From Chitinophaga deserti (GTDB taxonomy: Bacteria; Bacteroidota; Bacteroidia; Chitinophagales; Chitinophagaceae): DNA of 64,000 bases. The notes beneath the pieces are model-generated. The model ran no database searches. It saw nothing but the letters and a program-made list of their open reading frames with translations, and was not told the DNA's origin. The translations under genes were made by a program, and so were the position numbers. This document shows positions 10,047-20,065 of this stretch, in pieces. The stretch spans positions 124,001-188,000 of the forward strand of contig NZ_QFFK01000007.1 of assembly GCF_003149455.1 (NCBI RefSeq), in the 5' to 3' direction. Positions within the stretch are counted from its first letter, which is position 1. Each line of letters starts with the position of its first letter.

Positions 10047-11663
10047 ATGAAAAGAAAAATATATAGCCTGCTGGTCTTCGGCCTCCTCATCGGCAGCGCC
10101 GCATGCAGGAAAGGATTTGAAGACCTGAACAGACCATACAGTGATGCAGACGACAGCCGGATCAGCATACCCGGCTTGTACAACGGCATGGTAGAATCGT
10201 TCACCAAGTATGGCGACGATGCCCTGAACGTAAGTTTGCTGTATCCCATCACCAACCAGCAGGCTTACCAGAACACCCTGGCGCCTTATGTAAACTATGC
10301 AGGAGGGTACTGGGGGCAATACTATCCGGTATTGCAAAACTACCGCCAGCTGATGATGCTGATCGATAAACAGCCGGATAAGGCCGCATTTACCAATGTA
10401 CGGAGCATGGCCACCATTCTCCTCGCTTCCCGCACATTACGGATGCTGGACTATTACGGCGATATCCCATACAGCCAGGCAGTAAAAGCAGCGGATGGTT
10501 CCACAAACTTCCGTCCGGCATACGATAAGCAGGCAGACGTGTATAAGAGCGTTCTGGCTGACCTGAAGACTGCCGTGGAAGGACTTACTTCAGCACCAGG
10601 ACAAACCAGCATAGGTGCCTCAGAAAGCTTCCTGAAGAATGACCTGGAAGCCTGGCGCAAATTTGGTAATGCCCTGCGCCTCCGGTACGCCGTGCGCCTT
10701 TACAATAAGGAAAATGCACTCAGTAGCGGGATTATCACCGATATTATAGGCGGTAACAAGCCCTTACCGAATAATCAGAGTGTGGCAGCTGCCGATATCT
10801 GGAAAGACAACTTCGGACTCTGGCCTACCAACTTCTCTAACGCAGGTATTTTCGCGGCCCTCGATGCAAAATGGAATTCCTACGCAGAGCTGTCTATCTC
10901 CAATATGAGGATGAGCAGTAATGTCTGGCAACAGCTTTCGTCCAGTAATGATTCCAGTGGAGCAGGTATTTTCGATCCGCGTACTTACGTATGGTTTATG
11001 ACAAGTAACCGCGACAAATGGGCGCCCCAGCCGCAGGATGGTTCTCAGTCGGAAGGTGGACGGCCCTTTGAAGGAGGCATGACCACTCGCAGGGCTATCG
11101 GAGCTGATATAGCCAATAAATTCTCAGCTGTAAACTTCAACCTGGCCGCGGATCGGGTGTATTATCCCATTCTTATCATCACGGAAGCAGATGTGCATTT
11201 CCTGAAAGCAGAAATCTATCAGCGCGGTATGGGAGTGGCAAAAGACATTGTGAAGGCAAAAGCCGAGTATGAAGCCGGATTGAAAGCTTCCGTGAACTTC
11301 TGGTACGGATACACCAATAATTCATCTTTCTGGCCCAGTAAGCCTGCCGCGCCTACAGCCGGCCAGATGATTGCTTTCCTTACCAATCCGAAAGTGCTGT
11401 ATAATGGTGCCAACGATGCAGATGCATTGCGTAAGATCGCCACACAGGCATGGCTGGCCACTATGTTCCAGCCCTGGGAAGCCTGGGCCATTGTACGGCG
11501 CACAGGCCTCACGCCCAAAGACCCGAATTATACACCCAGTGTAGTGAATAAACTGCCTTATCCTGACGACGAAACCATTAATAACCATGATAACTGGCAG
11601 AAGGCGACCAATGGTGCCAGCCCTGGCCAGCAGGTATTACAGAAAGTATATTGGATGCCTTGA
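10047..11663 (+). CDS. SusD/RagB-like nutrient-binding outer membrane lipoprotein
   Basis: The 538-residue protein begins with a lipoprotein signal peptide, SAACRKGFEDLN, with the lipidated Cys at about residue 21. It has the SusD-type layout with N-terminal TPR helices (YGDIPYSQAVKA is a family hallmark) and the ADVHFLKAEIYQRG helix near residue 390. It acts at the cell surface as the substrate-binding lid of the SusC encoded directly upstream, and is almost certainly co-transcribed with it. It belongs to the SusD-like branch with compact N-terminus (RKGFEDLNRPY). A strong terminator follows. Confidence 0.94.
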   Translation: MKRKIYSLLVFGLLIGSAACRKGFEDLNRPYSDADDSRISIPGLYNGMVESFTKYGDDALNVSLLYPITNQQAYQNTLAPYVNYAGGYWGQYYPVLQNYRQLMMLIDKQPDKAAFTNVRSMATILLASRTLRMLDYYGDIPYSQAVKAADGSTNFRPAYDKQADVYKSVLADLKTAVEGLTSAPGQTSIGASESFLKNDLEAWRKFGNALRLRYAVRLYNKENALSSGIITDIIGGNKPLPNNQSVAAADIWKDNFGLWPTNFSNAGIFAALDAKWNSYAELSISNMRMSSNVWQQLSSSNDSSGAGIFDPRTYVWFMTSNRDKWAPQPQDGSQSEGGRPFEGGMTTRRAIGADIANKFSAVNFNLAADRVYYPILIITEADVHFLKAEIYQRGMGVAKDIVKAKAEYEAGLKASVNFWYGYTNNSSFWPSKPAAPTAGQMIAFLTNPKVLYNGANDADALRKIATQAWLATMFQPWEAWAIVRRTGLTPKDPNYTPSVVNKLPYPDDETINNHDNWQKATNGASPGQQVLQKVYWMP

Positions 11664-11694
11664 GCTAAGAGGTCGGAAATGGAGCACTGACCCG

Positions 11695-11724
11695 GGCTGC
11701 CTGCGAAAGCGGGCAGCCTTTTTT
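11695..11724 (+). terminator. Rho-independent terminator after the first SusCD pair
   Basis: A ten-base-pair stem (GGCTGCCTGC with GCGGGCAGCC, one T-G pair), a GAAA tetraloop and a run of seven T. It closes the sigma/anti-sigma/susCD unit. Confidence 0.88.
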
Positions 11725-11788
11725 TATCGTGCGTAAAAAAAACACTTATTCCACTACCTGCGAATCAATATTTTTACGAACTTAGTAT

Positions 11789-11815
11789 GAAGCGTATAAC
11801 AAACGCTTCTTTTTT
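11789..11815 (+). terminator. Second terminator-like hairpin in the leader between the two SusCD pairs
   Basis: GAAGCGT and ACGCTTC form a perfect seven-base-pair stem with a seven-base loop, followed by six T. It lies 65 nt beyond the first terminator and about 360 nt before the next susC. It could be a back-up terminator or an attenuator if a promoter fires just upstream of it. Confidence 0.55.
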
Positions 11816-11825
11816 GCCGGTTATA

Positions 11826-11839
11826 TGCAAACGATTGCA
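11826..11839. promoter_or_regulatory. Palindrome resembling a LacI-type operator
   Basis: TGCAAACGATTGCA has perfect five-base arms (TGCAA/TTGCA) around a central CG, the geometry of LacI/GalR-family operators (and of cre sites). It lies just after the T-tract of the leader hairpin and upstream of the second susC. No LacI regulator is encoded in the window. Confidence 0.3.
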
Positions 11840-12173
11840 CTGTGAGGGAGATACACCGGCCAAACGACAGATTCCACGGCGATGAAAGCGATGCATGATT
11901 TCCCATCGTAAACATCCTCCACATTCCACCGCCCCGGGGCCGTGCAGGGATTTAATTGCCTTGCATTGAAGCACCCGGCATCAGCGGCACGTCTGCAGTA
12001 AAACGTAACGCCATGCGGCATCCGCATGCGCTAAACGCCCGTACTGTATGACCTTATACGCACATACCGCCACACCACGCCACAGGTGCAGGAGCCCGGC
12101 AGCTCCCGCAGGCATTTCCATGGCCATTACGGCCCATCGTTCCATTTATTCGCAGGCTTTTAAAATTCCATGT
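11840..12173. other. Long leader before the second SusC, no gene seen
   Basis: This stretch is GC-rich and open in the susC frame back to 12048. That extension lacks signal-peptide character (MTLYAHTATPRHRCRSPAAP), whereas the ATG at 12174 begins a good signal peptide. I treat the region as untranslated leader; no RNA structure family was recognised. Confidence 0.4.
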
Positions 12174-15100
12174 ATGAACAAGTTTTTCCACCGGCTGCCA
12201 TGCAATTGGCGCACTTCACCGGGCACCCTGCTGGCAGGGCTCTTCCTGCTGCTGCTGCCCGTATTTGCAATGGGGCAGTCGCGCAACATTTCCGTTAAGG
12301 GCACGGTTACCAACCAGCAGGGAGAAGGGCTGCCCGGCGCCGCTGTAGGTGTACGCGGTTCCTCCGAAGGCGTAGCCACAAAAGAAGACGGCTCTTTTAC
12401 CATCAGCGTTGCTCCTAATAGTGTATTACGTATTTCGTATGTAGGATACACCACGCAGGAGGTACGCATCGGCACTGATGCTCCGGCAAACCTCCGTATA
12501 CAACTGGCCGCAGACAAGGGCGACCTCAATGAAGTAATTGTGGTGGGATATGGTAAACAGAAGAAATCGGACGTTACCGGCTCCATCGTTTCCATCAGCG
12601 AACAAACCCTGAAGCAAACGCCGGCGAACAATATCAGCGCGGCGCTGCAGGGCCAGGCCGCAGGCGTGGATATCCAGAAAGGCGGCGGTAACAATAAGCC
12701 CGGTGCCGCACCCCGCATCCTCATCAGGGGCAACCGCTCGCTGAATGCCTCCAACGATCCGCTGTTTGTAGTGGATGGCATCCCTTATAACGGGAATATC
12801 AATGACCTTAACCAGGACGATGTAGTGTCTGTTGAAGTATTGAAAGACGCTTCTGCCACGGCCATCTACGGGTCCAGAGGCGCCAACGGCGTCATCCTCA
12901 TTTCCACCCGCCGCGGTAAAGCAGGTAAAGCACGTGTTACATACAGCGGATACGCCGGAGTGGTGAAGCCCCGGGGCAAATTCCCCATCATGAACGGAGA
13001 AGAGTTTTTCCGTTTTAAACAATGGGCTAAATACTGGGGAGCCATCGGCACCAGCGGAGCTTATACGGGCATCGACGATCCGCGCCTGAACCAGGCAGGA
13101 GAGGAGTTCACCCCCACAGAAATAGAATCCGCGAAAGCCGGGCGCAGTACCGACTGGCAGGATCTTATCTATCATACCGGCACCACTACCGATCACCAGG
13201 TAGGCCTGAGCGGTGGCACGGAAACCACGCAGTATGCCCTGTCTGGCGCGTATTTTAAAGAAACGGGTATCTACTACGGTCAATCTTTTGAGCGCTTTAC
13301 CCTCAAAGCCACGGTAGATCATGCATTCAGCAGTAAACTGCGCGTTGGCCTCAGCTCACTCAATAATTACAGCATCAATATGGGGGAAAGCAACAACCCC
13401 ATGAGCCAGGCGCTGCGTGCCAATCCGCTGGCTTCCCCTTACGATTCTGCCGGCAACCTGGTGGGCTTCATCATCGGCAATGCCAACCAGGTATGGAACC
13501 CGCTGGCGAACGAAGTGCCCAATGCCGTTACTGAACGGAGGAAGCGCTTCGGTACGTTCACCAACCTCTTCCTCGATTACGAGTTCGTGCCCGGACTGAA
13601 ATACCGCTTCAACGCAGGTGCGGAAATCAGGTCGGATCTGTATGGCAGCTTCTCCGCCAGCAACACCACCTATAATCTCGGTGCATTATCACGCTCGCTG
13701 AACCAGAACCGTTTTTCAACCAACTATACACTGGAAAACATTCTTACCTACGATAAAACGTTTGCCCGCAAGCATCGCGTGTTATTCACTGCCATGTACA
13801 GCTACCAGCAATCCAATTACCAGCGGAATGATTTTAATAACAACAACGTACCGGCAGACTTCCTCGAGTACTTCGGCCCTCAGTTCGGCCAGAACCATAC
13901 GGGCACAGGCGAGCAGGAGCAGTGGGGAATTATCTCCTACATGGGCCGCCTTAACTATGCTTACGACAACCGGTATTTACTGACGCTTACCATGCGGTCC
14001 GACGGTTCTTCCCGCCTCGCCCCCGGCAACCACTTCCAGTTGTTCCCCTCTGCGGCACTGGGGTGGAATATTTCCAATGAAGCATTCCTTAAAGGCAATC
14101 CTGTTATCAATAACCTGCGTGTGATCGGCTCATATGGCCGTACAGGTAACACCGCCATTGATCCTTACCAGACGCTGGGCAGCCTGAGGGATGTGCGTTA
14201 CAACTATGGTCCCGACCAGATGGTGATCGGCGCTTATCTCAACACCATTCCCAATCCTAACCTTACCTGGGAGTATACTTCCACTGCCAACATCCGTCTG
14301 GAATTCGGACTGTGGAATAACCGGATCAGCGGTTCTGCGGAATACTATCATCAGCGCACCAGCGACCTCCTGTTACCTAAAACCCTGCCGCCCACATCGG
14401 GTATTCCTGAGCCGATATTGCTCAACGTAGGGAAAACGGAGAACAAAGGCGTGGAGATTCAGCTGAGTACGCAGAACGTGGTGCCGAAAAGCAGGGAAGG
14501 ATTTGGCTGGAGCACCGATCTGAACTTTTTCATGAACCGTGGTCGTATCACAGAACTTTCCGACGGTGTGATCAACGATATTTCCAACGGCCGCTTTGTA
14601 GGCCAGCCCATCGGTGTGTATTACGACCTGGTGCTGGATGGCATCTGGCAGAATACCCCGGCAGATAGTGCCATGGCGCGAGATTACAAGCAAACCCTCA
14701 CCGGCAACGGTTCTGTAATCGGCAACATCCGTTACCGTGACGTAAATGGTGATAAAAAAATGAATGCAGACGATCGTACTTTCATCGGTTCCCCGCAACC
14801 GAAATGGCAGGGTGGTATGACCAACCGGTTCACCTACCGCGGCTTCGACCTTACCATCGGCGCCTTCGCCAGAATGGGTGGCATGATCTCCAGTAACCTG
14901 CATAAGAGTGGTAACGCTTTCGTACACACGTACCAGAGCAATTACAATAACCTGCGCGTGAATTACTGGACGCCCACCAACGGTGAAACCCGCTATCCCA
15001 AACCTAATGCGAACAACACGAATGCGCCCAACGTTAGCCTGCTCAGCTATTTCGACGGATCGTTCGTGAAAATCCGCAGTATCGGGCTGGGCTATACTTT

Positions 15101-15290
15101 CTCACCGGTAGTACTGAAAAGGATCGGACTGGGGAACCTCCGCGTATATTCCACCGTGGAAGATCCGTTCATTCTGTTCTCACCTTTCGTGAAAAAATAT
15201 GGTGGCCTCGATCCTGAAACTGCCGGTAACCTTGCTGCGGATACACCTCCTGTATGGTCTGCCGTGTTTGGCGTTAACGTCACCTTCTAA
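12174..15290 (+). CDS. SusC/RagA-family TonB-linked outer membrane transporter (no STN domain)
   Basis: From the ATG at 12174 the 1038-residue protein has a signal peptide (LAGLFLLLLPVFAMGQ) and a carboxypeptidase-regulatory-like domain (VKGTVTNQQGEGLPGAAVGV, about 35-110). The plug has the classic SusC motifs EVIVVGYGKQKKSDVTGSI and VLKDASATAIYGSRGANGVI, and the barrel ends in the aromatic-rich FGVNVTF. It lacks the STN domain of the first SusC, so it should transport without sigma-factor signalling. The frame is open upstream to 12048, but the longer start would bury the signal peptide. It lies 19 bp before its susD partner. Confidence 0.95.
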   Translation: MNKFFHRLPCNWRTSPGTLLAGLFLLLLPVFAMGQSRNISVKGTVTNQQGEGLPGAAVGVRGSSEGVATKEDGSFTISVAPNSVLRISYVGYTTQEVRIGTDAPANLRIQLAADKGDLNEVIVVGYGKQKKSDVTGSIVSISEQTLKQTPANNISAALQGQAAGVDIQKGGGNNKPGAAPRILIRGNRSLNASNDPLFVVDGIPYNGNINDLNQDDVVSVEVLKDASATAIYGSRGANGVILISTRRGKAGKARVTYSGYAGVVKPRGKFPIMNGEEFFRFKQWAKYWGAIGTSGAYTGIDDPRLNQAGEEFTPTEIESAKAGRSTDWQDLIYHTGTTTDHQVGLSGGTETTQYALSGAYFKETGIYYGQSFERFTLKATVDHAFSSKLRVGLSSLNNYSINMGESNNPMSQALRANPLASPYDSAGNLVGFIIGNANQVWNPLANEVPNAVTERRKRFGTFTNLFLDYEFVPGLKYRFNAGAEIRSDLYGSFSASNTTYNLGALSRSLNQNRFSTNYTLENILTYDKTFARKHRVLFTAMYSYQQSNYQRNDFNNNNVPADFLEYFGPQFGQNHTGTGEQEQWGIISYMGRLNYAYDNRYLLTLTMRSDGSSRLAPGNHFQLFPSAALGWNISNEAFLKGNPVINNLRVIGSYGRTGNTAIDPYQTLGSLRDVRYNYGPDQMVIGAYLNTIPNPNLTWEYTSTANIRLEFGLWNNRISGSAEYYHQRTSDLLLPKTLPPTSGIPEPILLNVGKTENKGVEIQLSTQNVVPKSREGFGWSTDLNFFMNRGRITELSDGVINDISNGRFVGQPIGVYYDLVLDGIWQNTPADSAMARDYKQTLTGNGSVIGNIRYRDVNGDKKMNADDRTFIGSPQPKWQGGMTNRFTYRGFDLTIGAFARMGGMISSNLHKSGNAFVHTYQSNYNNLRVNYWTPTNGETRYPKPNANNTNAPNVSLLSYFDGSFVKIRSIGLGYTFSPVVLKRIGLGNLRVYSTVEDPFILFSPFVKKYGGLDPETAGNLAADTPPVWSAVFGVNVTF

Positions 15291-15309
15291 TCCGTTAAAA
15301 AATGATGTT

Positions 15310-17013
15310 ATGAAGAAATATTACCTGATCCTCGCCGTAGCACTGGCTGCCGCAGGATGTCAAAATAAACTGAAGGAACAACCGCATGCCCTGATCACAC
15401 CCGAATTCCTGAAAACTGCGCAGGGCTTCCAGTTAACGTACGATGCATGCTATGCAGGCGGGCGTACTGTGTGGGGGACGATGGATTTCTTCTTCCTCAC
15501 CATCCCCGGTACCGATGAGTTCATTTCCGGAAAAGACGGCGGCAGTGATCTGAACCGGTATGCCAGCGGCTATACACCGGGAACGGGCACCATGCTGAAC
15601 GTATGGCGGCCGATTTATCAATATATCAATAATTGTAACGGCCTCATCAATGCCGCGCCTGCCGTAAAAGGCCTGGATGCGGAAAAGAAGAAGCGGATGG
15701 TAGCGGAGGTGAAGTTCCTGCGGGCTAATTACTACTTCCAGCTGGCGCAGCAATTTGGCGACCTCACCCTTACCACGGAGTTCAATACCGCTCCCAAAAC
15801 CAGTGCGGATAGGCATCCGCTGGCACAGGTGTACGACCTTATTGTGGCAGACCTGACGGAGGCGATGAATACACTGCCTGCCGGCCCGGGTGTAGACGGC
15901 GTCTTGCCTGGCAAGGCGCATAAGGCGGCAGCCATGCACCTGCTGGCAAAAGTGCTCCTCACGCGGGGATACAGCAAAGCGGCAAAGCCGGACGATTTCA
16001 CCAAAGCAGCGCAGCTGGCGGCAGATCTCATCTCAACCGTAGCCCCGCAGGCAGGACTGGCCCTGCAGGACGATTTTGCGAATGTGTTTAAAGAAGGCAA
16101 TGAAGCAAACAGTGAAGTGATCTGGACCGTTCAGCACACGGCTAACCTGCCTTATAACGGACCTAATAACAGCAGCGGGCACGATAACATCCTGAACCAC
16201 CTCTGGGTGCCTCAATACGAGAACCAGGAAGGCATGCAGCGCGATGTGAGGTACGGCAGGCCCTACATCCGCGTGGTGCCTACCCGCTGGCTGACGGATA
16301 CGGTATTTAAGGAAAGGGTCAATGATACACGGTATAATAAAACCTTTCAGACGATGTGGCTCAGTAACAACGGGGCCAAATTACCCAAGTGGCCCAACCC
16401 CTTACCGCCGGGTGCCCCCGCAGGTGCGGTATCCGGACAGCCTAAGTTCAACGTGGGAGATACCGCCATCTGGATGCCCGGTGTTGATGTAACGGATGCA
16501 CAGATCAAAGCAGCACCCTATGCGCTCATTCCGCCCCGGAAATACTCCACGGCTATGAGTCCGGCTATGACGAAGTTCTATGATACCAAACGGCAGGATA
16601 TGAACTATCCGTCTATCCGCCCAGTGATCGTGTACCGACTCGCCGATACCTATCTTATTGCCGCGGAAGCTTTGCTGAAAGCAGGAAGGGCAGGAGAGGC
16701 CGTGCCTTATATCAATGCCATACGGCGCAGGGCAGCTTTCCCAACGGGCAATGCCGCAGCAATGGAGATCACTGCTGCAGACGTGACGTTGGATTTTATC
16801 CTGGATGAACGTTCAAGGGAATTGTGCGGAGAGCTGACCCGCTGGCCCGACCTGGTGCGCACCGGTAAGCTGATAGAAAGGGTGGTGCTGCATAATACCG
16901 ACGGACAAAAGAACATTCAGGCGCGCCACATATTGCGGCCCATACCGCAGGCGCAGATAGACGCAACTACTACCGGGCCTAAATATCCCCAGAACCCCGG
17001 CTGGGAAAATTGA
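15310..17013 (+). CDS. SusD/RagB-family nutrient-binding outer membrane lipoprotein
   Basis: The 567-residue protein starts at the ATG at 15310 with a lipoprotein signal, MKKYYLILAVALAAAGCQNK (Cys at residue 19). It has SusD family hallmarks: EVKFLRANYYFQLAQQFG, the C-terminal RP_SusD-like segment VIVYRLADTYLIAAEALLKAG...AVPYINAIRRRA, FILDERSRELCGELTRWPDL and HILRPIPQAQID. It differs clearly from the first SusD, so the two pairs probably handle different substrates. It is coupled to the upstream susC. Confidence 0.95.
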   Translation: MKKYYLILAVALAAAGCQNKLKEQPHALITPEFLKTAQGFQLTYDACYAGGRTVWGTMDFFFLTIPGTDEFISGKDGGSDLNRYASGYTPGTGTMLNVWRPIYQYINNCNGLINAAPAVKGLDAEKKKRMVAEVKFLRANYYFQLAQQFGDLTLTTEFNTAPKTSADRHPLAQVYDLIVADLTEAMNTLPAGPGVDGVLPGKAHKAAAMHLLAKVLLTRGYSKAAKPDDFTKAAQLAADLISTVAPQAGLALQDDFANVFKEGNEANSEVIWTVQHTANLPYNGPNNSSGHDNILNHLWVPQYENQEGMQRDVRYGRPYIRVVPTRWLTDTVFKERVNDTRYNKTFQTMWLSNNGAKLPKWPNPLPPGAPAGAVSGQPKFNVGDTAIWMPGVDVTDAQIKAAPYALIPPRKYSTAMSPAMTKFYDTKRQDMNYPSIRPVIVYRLADTYLIAAEALLKAGRAGEAVPYINAIRRRAAFPTGNAAAMEITAADVTLDFILDERSRELCGELTRWPDLVRTGKLIERVVLHNTDGQKNIQARHILRPIPQAQIDATTTGPKYPQNPGWEN

Positions 17014-17033
17014 TGAATAGCATTTAATAAAAA

Positions 17034-17067
17034 GATCCGCCCGGTTCCGGGCGGATCAATTTTTTTT
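17034..17067 (+). terminator. Rho-independent terminator after the second SusCD pair
   Basis: GATCCGCCCGG pairs perfectly with CCGGGCGGATC around a very tight loop, followed by eight T residues after AA. This is among the strongest terminators in the window. Confidence 0.9.
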
Positions 17068-17092
17068 GCGTTTGGTTCGGGCTGTGCAGTAA

Positions 17093-17215
17093 TCAGCGGG
17101 TAGCGGGCACTTTCTGCGTACGCATACGCTGCATATACTTACGGGCGAAATGCGCCAATAATACTACGGAAGCAATGCATAGACATGCCAGTTTGAATAA
17201 TAAGCCGGTTTTCAT
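17093..17215 (-). CDS. Very small membrane protein, 40 residues
   Basis: The minus strand from 17215 reads MKTGLLFKLACLCIASVVLL and continues into a basic tail (about 21-40, rich in R and K) before TGA. It has one predicted membrane helix (about 4-22) and a positively charged cytoplasmic end. Its size, composition and orientation match the second small ORF at 17275-17430, which lies 60 bp upstream on the same strand. I do not recognise a family. Support comes from protein-like composition and the repeated small-helix-plus-basic-tail design, not from homology. Confidence 0.5.
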   Translation of the reverse strand: MKTGLLFKLACLCIASVVLLAHFARKYMQRMRTQKVPATR

Positions 17216-17274
17216 AGGTATAGGGATTATAAGTTTACAAATAAGGTGAAAATACAAAGTGAAGGAAAATGCAC

Positions 17275-17430
17275 TCAGGACATTGCCCGCCAGGATTCCA
17301 GGTGTTGCGAAAATCCTATACAGGTATCCTTTAACCTCCGCATATCGCGCTGCTCCTTTTTAACAAGCATTACTACGATAACAGCGATCAGCAAAACAGA
17401 TACGACGATTCCAAAAAAAATAGTTTTCAT
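17275..17430 (-). CDS. Very small membrane protein, 51 residues
   Basis: The minus strand from 17430 reads MKTIFFGIVVSVLLIAVIVV, a strong single membrane helix. A charged segment (LVKKEQRDMRRLKD) and a short tail ending in ESWRAMS follow. It begins with MKT like the neighbouring 40-residue ORF. Upstream, the minus strand carries TATATTTA near 17480, one mismatch from the Bacteroidota -7 box. Function is unknown; it may be a small membrane-bound regulator or simply a single-pass anchor. Confidence 0.5.
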   Translation of the reverse strand: MKTIFFGIVVSVLLIAVIVVMLVKKEQRDMRRLKDTCIGFSQHLESWRAMS

Positions 17431-18016
17431 CAGGATATCGATTTAAGTGTCAGGAAAGATTTGCCGTAATCCGGTGTAAATATAGATATTTTATTTATAT
17501 AACTAATTATTTGAATGGAAATTTTATTGGTATCGAATTCACACGGATTTCGTTCAATAAAATATGCATTTTTTGATAACGCGTTATAATACGAATGGGG
17601 GATTTTGCCCCTGCGGTTGTGGCGCAGCAGGCTTACAGGTGCTTTAAACGTGGGAAGGTGAGTGGGTAATTGCAGCTTACTGCAGGGATAAAGAAGGGTT
17701 ACTCCGTATTTAAAGAAGGGTAAAGGCAGGTAATACATATTCAAACCCGCTGCAGTAGCGGTACATATACAATACTGTATAGTAAAAGATACCTGTAAGT
17801 ATACTTTAAGTTACTGCCTTGTAAACAGGAAGTAAGACAAAAGTAATTAGTAAATAAGGTGGTTGTAAAGTAAAAGCAGGTATACTGTTTGTTTTACGGA
17901 AGGTTAGTCTGGCAGTACATGGCTGCCGGAATTTCCATTACCCCTCCCCGGGGAGCCGGTGGATAAATCCATTTCGGGTTGAAAATCAATACAGAAGGTA
18001 TAGTGCATAAAATCTA
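17431..18016. other. AT-rich intergenic stretch, no supported gene
   Basis: The 586-bp region is AT-rich with short runs of stops. A 104-codon minus-strand frame (17430-17744) has poor codon use and no recognisable product. The region contains the upstream part of the parE promoter area; nothing else is supported. Confidence 0.5.
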
Positions 18017-18047
18017 CTTGGCATATTCCGCGAATCCTTTATTTTTG
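18017..18047 (+). promoter_or_regulatory. Putative Bacteroidota promoter of the parE operon
   Basis: CTTG (18017-18020), a spacer of exactly 19 nt and TATTTTTG (18040-18047) match the consensus TTTG-N19-TAnnTTTG with one mismatch in the -33 element. A start near 18053 would give a leader of about 85 nt before the parE ATG. Confidence 0.6.
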
Positions 18048-18139
18048 CCAACGACCGGGTTTTGCTAAAAGATTTAGTAAGGGGCCGGGGCTAACCCTAC
18101 CCCAACGGTTTAATCATCAACAGGTTAACAGTCAGACTT

Positions 18140-20038
18140 ATGGCAGAAAACAAAGAGTTGTTCAATACCTATACAGAGGATTCCATCCGCTCGCTCGACT
18201 GGCGGGAACACATCCGCCTCCGTCCGGGTATGTACATTGGTAAGCTTGGCGACGGCAGCAGTCCCGACGATGGTATCTACATCCTCATTAAAGAAGTAGT
18301 GGATAACTGTATCGACGAGCATATGATGGGCTTCGGCAAGCAGATTGAGATTAAGGTATCGGAACACAGTGTAACCATCCGTGACTACGGCAGGGGCGTT
18401 CCCCTCGGTAAGGTTGTGGATGTTGTGAGCAAGATCAACACCGGCGCCAAATACGACAGTAAAGCTTTCCAGAAATCAGTGGGGTTGAACGGTGTGGGTA
18501 CCAAGGCTGTAAACGCCCTGTCCAGCTACTTTAAAATATCCTCTGTCCGCGAAGGCCGTATGAAAACCGCCGAATTCGAGCGGGGCGTACTGGTGAAAGA
18601 CCATAAGGAGAACGATACAAAAGATAGCAACGGTACCATCGTAACGTTTACACCCGATGATACCGTTTTCAAGAACTATCACTTCATACCGGACTTCCTG
18701 GAGAACCAGATCTGGAACTATTGCTTCCTGAACGCAGGGCTTACCATCCAATTCAACGGGCAGAAATACATCTCTAAAAACGGGCTGCTCGATCTGCTCC
18801 AGCGCAAAACCAATCCGGATGATCTCCGCTATCCCATCATTCACCTGAAGGGAGAAGATATTGAAGTGGCTATCACCCACGAAAACCAGTACGGCGAAGA
18901 ATACTACTCGTTCGTTAACGGCCAGCACACCACACAGGGCGGTACCCACCTCGCGGCTTTCCGGGAGGCTTTGGTGAAAACGGTGCGTGACTTCTATAAG
19001 AAAGATTATGATGCTACCGACATCCGCGCGTCTGTATGCGCTGCCATCGCAGTGCGGGTACAGGAGCCGGTGTTCGAAAGCCAGACCAAAACCAAACTGG
19101 GGTCGCTCACGGTATCGGAAGGCGGACAGTCCATGAAAGCCTTTGTACTGGAATTCCTTAGCAAACAGCTGGATGATTACCTGCACCGTAACCCTGCAGT
19201 GGCCGAGGCGCTTAAAAAGCGTATTGAGCAGAGCGAAAGGGAACGTAAAGAACTGGCCGGTATTAAGAAGCTGGCCAACGAGCGTGCTAAAAAGGCAAAC
19301 CTGCACAACCGTAAACTGCGCGACTGCCGCTTCCACCTCAACGAGGAAGCTACCGGCAAGCAGAAGGAAGACCAGGAAACCAAACAGCGTGAAACCACCA
19401 TCTTTATTACGGAAGGTGACTCCGCGAGCGGTTCCATCACCAAATCCCGCAACGTGGAAACACAGGCGGTATTCAGTTTGCGGGGTAAACCACTGAACTG
19501 CTACGGTCTTTCCAAAAAGATCGTATACGAGAATGAAGAATTCAACCTGCTCCAGCATGCCCTCAACATCGAAGAAGGCCTGGAAGGGTTACGTTACAAT
19601 AACATCGTGATCGCTACCGATGCCGATGTGGACGGTATGCACATCCGTTTGCTCATGCTCACCTTCTTCCTCCAGTTCTTCCCCGACCTGGTGAAGAACG
19701 GGCACGTGTTCATCCTGGAAACGCCTCTGTTCCGCGTTCGTAACAAGCAGCAGACGATTTACTGCTATAGTGAAGAAGAGAAGCAGAAGGCAGTGAAGAA
19801 ACTGGGCAGCAAACCGGAGATTACCCGGTTTAAGGGTTTGGGTGAAATCAGTCCGGATGAGTTCGGACAGTTCATCGGAGAGGATATGCGCAAATCGCCC
19901 ATCATCCCGTCTCAGGAAATGCCAGTAGCGAAGATGCTGGAATACTACATGGGTAAGAACACGCAGCACCGGCAGGATTTCATCATCAGCAACCTCCGTT
20001 ATGAGAAGGATCTGGTGGAAGAAACCGCGGAAGCGTAA
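18140..20038 (+). CDS. parE: DNA topoisomerase IV subunit B (ParE)
   Basis: The 632-residue type IIA topoisomerase ATPase subunit decatenates chromosomes with ParC. Visible elements are the GHKL ATPase ([40 protein letters not shown]), the transducer lysine loop (SQTKTKLGS), and the TOPRIM domain ([32 protein letters not shown]) with its catalytic Glu and DxD. Length fits ParE rather than GyrB, and the pairing with parC at 21350 supports this. It leads a four-gene run with a DUF1835 gene (27 bp after), a cupin gene and parC. Confidence 0.95.
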   Translation: MAENKELFNTYTEDSIRSLDWREHIRLRPGMYIGKLGDGSSPDDGIYILIKEVVDNCIDEHMMGFGKQIEIKVSEHSVTIRDYGRGVPLGKVVDVVSKINTGAKYDSKAFQKSVGLNGVGTKAVNALSSYFKISSVREGRMKTAEFERGVLVKDHKENDTKDSNGTIVTFTPDDTVFKNYHFIPDFLENQIWNYCFLNAGLTIQFNGQKYISKNGLLDLLQRKTNPDDLRYPIIHLKGEDIEVAITHENQYGEEYYSFVNGQHTTQGGTHLAAFREALVKTVRDFYKKDYDATDIRASVCAAIAVRVQEPVFESQTKTKLGSLTVSEGGQSMKAFVLEFLSKQLDDYLHRNPAVAEALKKRIEQSERERKELAGIKKLANERAKKANLHNRKLRDCRFHLNEEATGKQKEDQETKQRETTIFITEGDSASGSITKSRNVETQAVFSLRGKPLNCYGLSKKIVYENEEFNLLQHALNIEEGLEGLRYNNIVIATDADVDGMHIRLLMLTFFLQFFPDLVKNGHVFILETPLFRVRNKQQTIYCYSEEEKQKAVKKLGSKPEITRFKGLGEISPDEFGQFIGEDMRKSPIIPSQEMPVAKMLEYYMGKNTQHRQDFIISNLRYEKDLVEETAEA

Positions 20039-20065
20039 AATATTAAGCAGAAGAGAATACCGACA

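Noticed and set aside
12048..12173. Upstream extension of the second SusC
   Set aside because: The added 42 residues are Pro/Arg/His-rich and would place the signal peptide internally; the ATG at 12174 gives a normal signal peptide.
17430..17744. A 104-codon minus-strand frame in the AT-rich gap
   Set aside because: AT-rich, no motif, no promoter; it overlaps the start region of the better-supported 51-residue ORF.
18476..19558. A 360-codon open frame antisense to parE
   Set aside because: It mirrors the codon pattern of parE and has no start region or domain of its own; long antisense frames are common in GC-balanced genes with strong codon bias.
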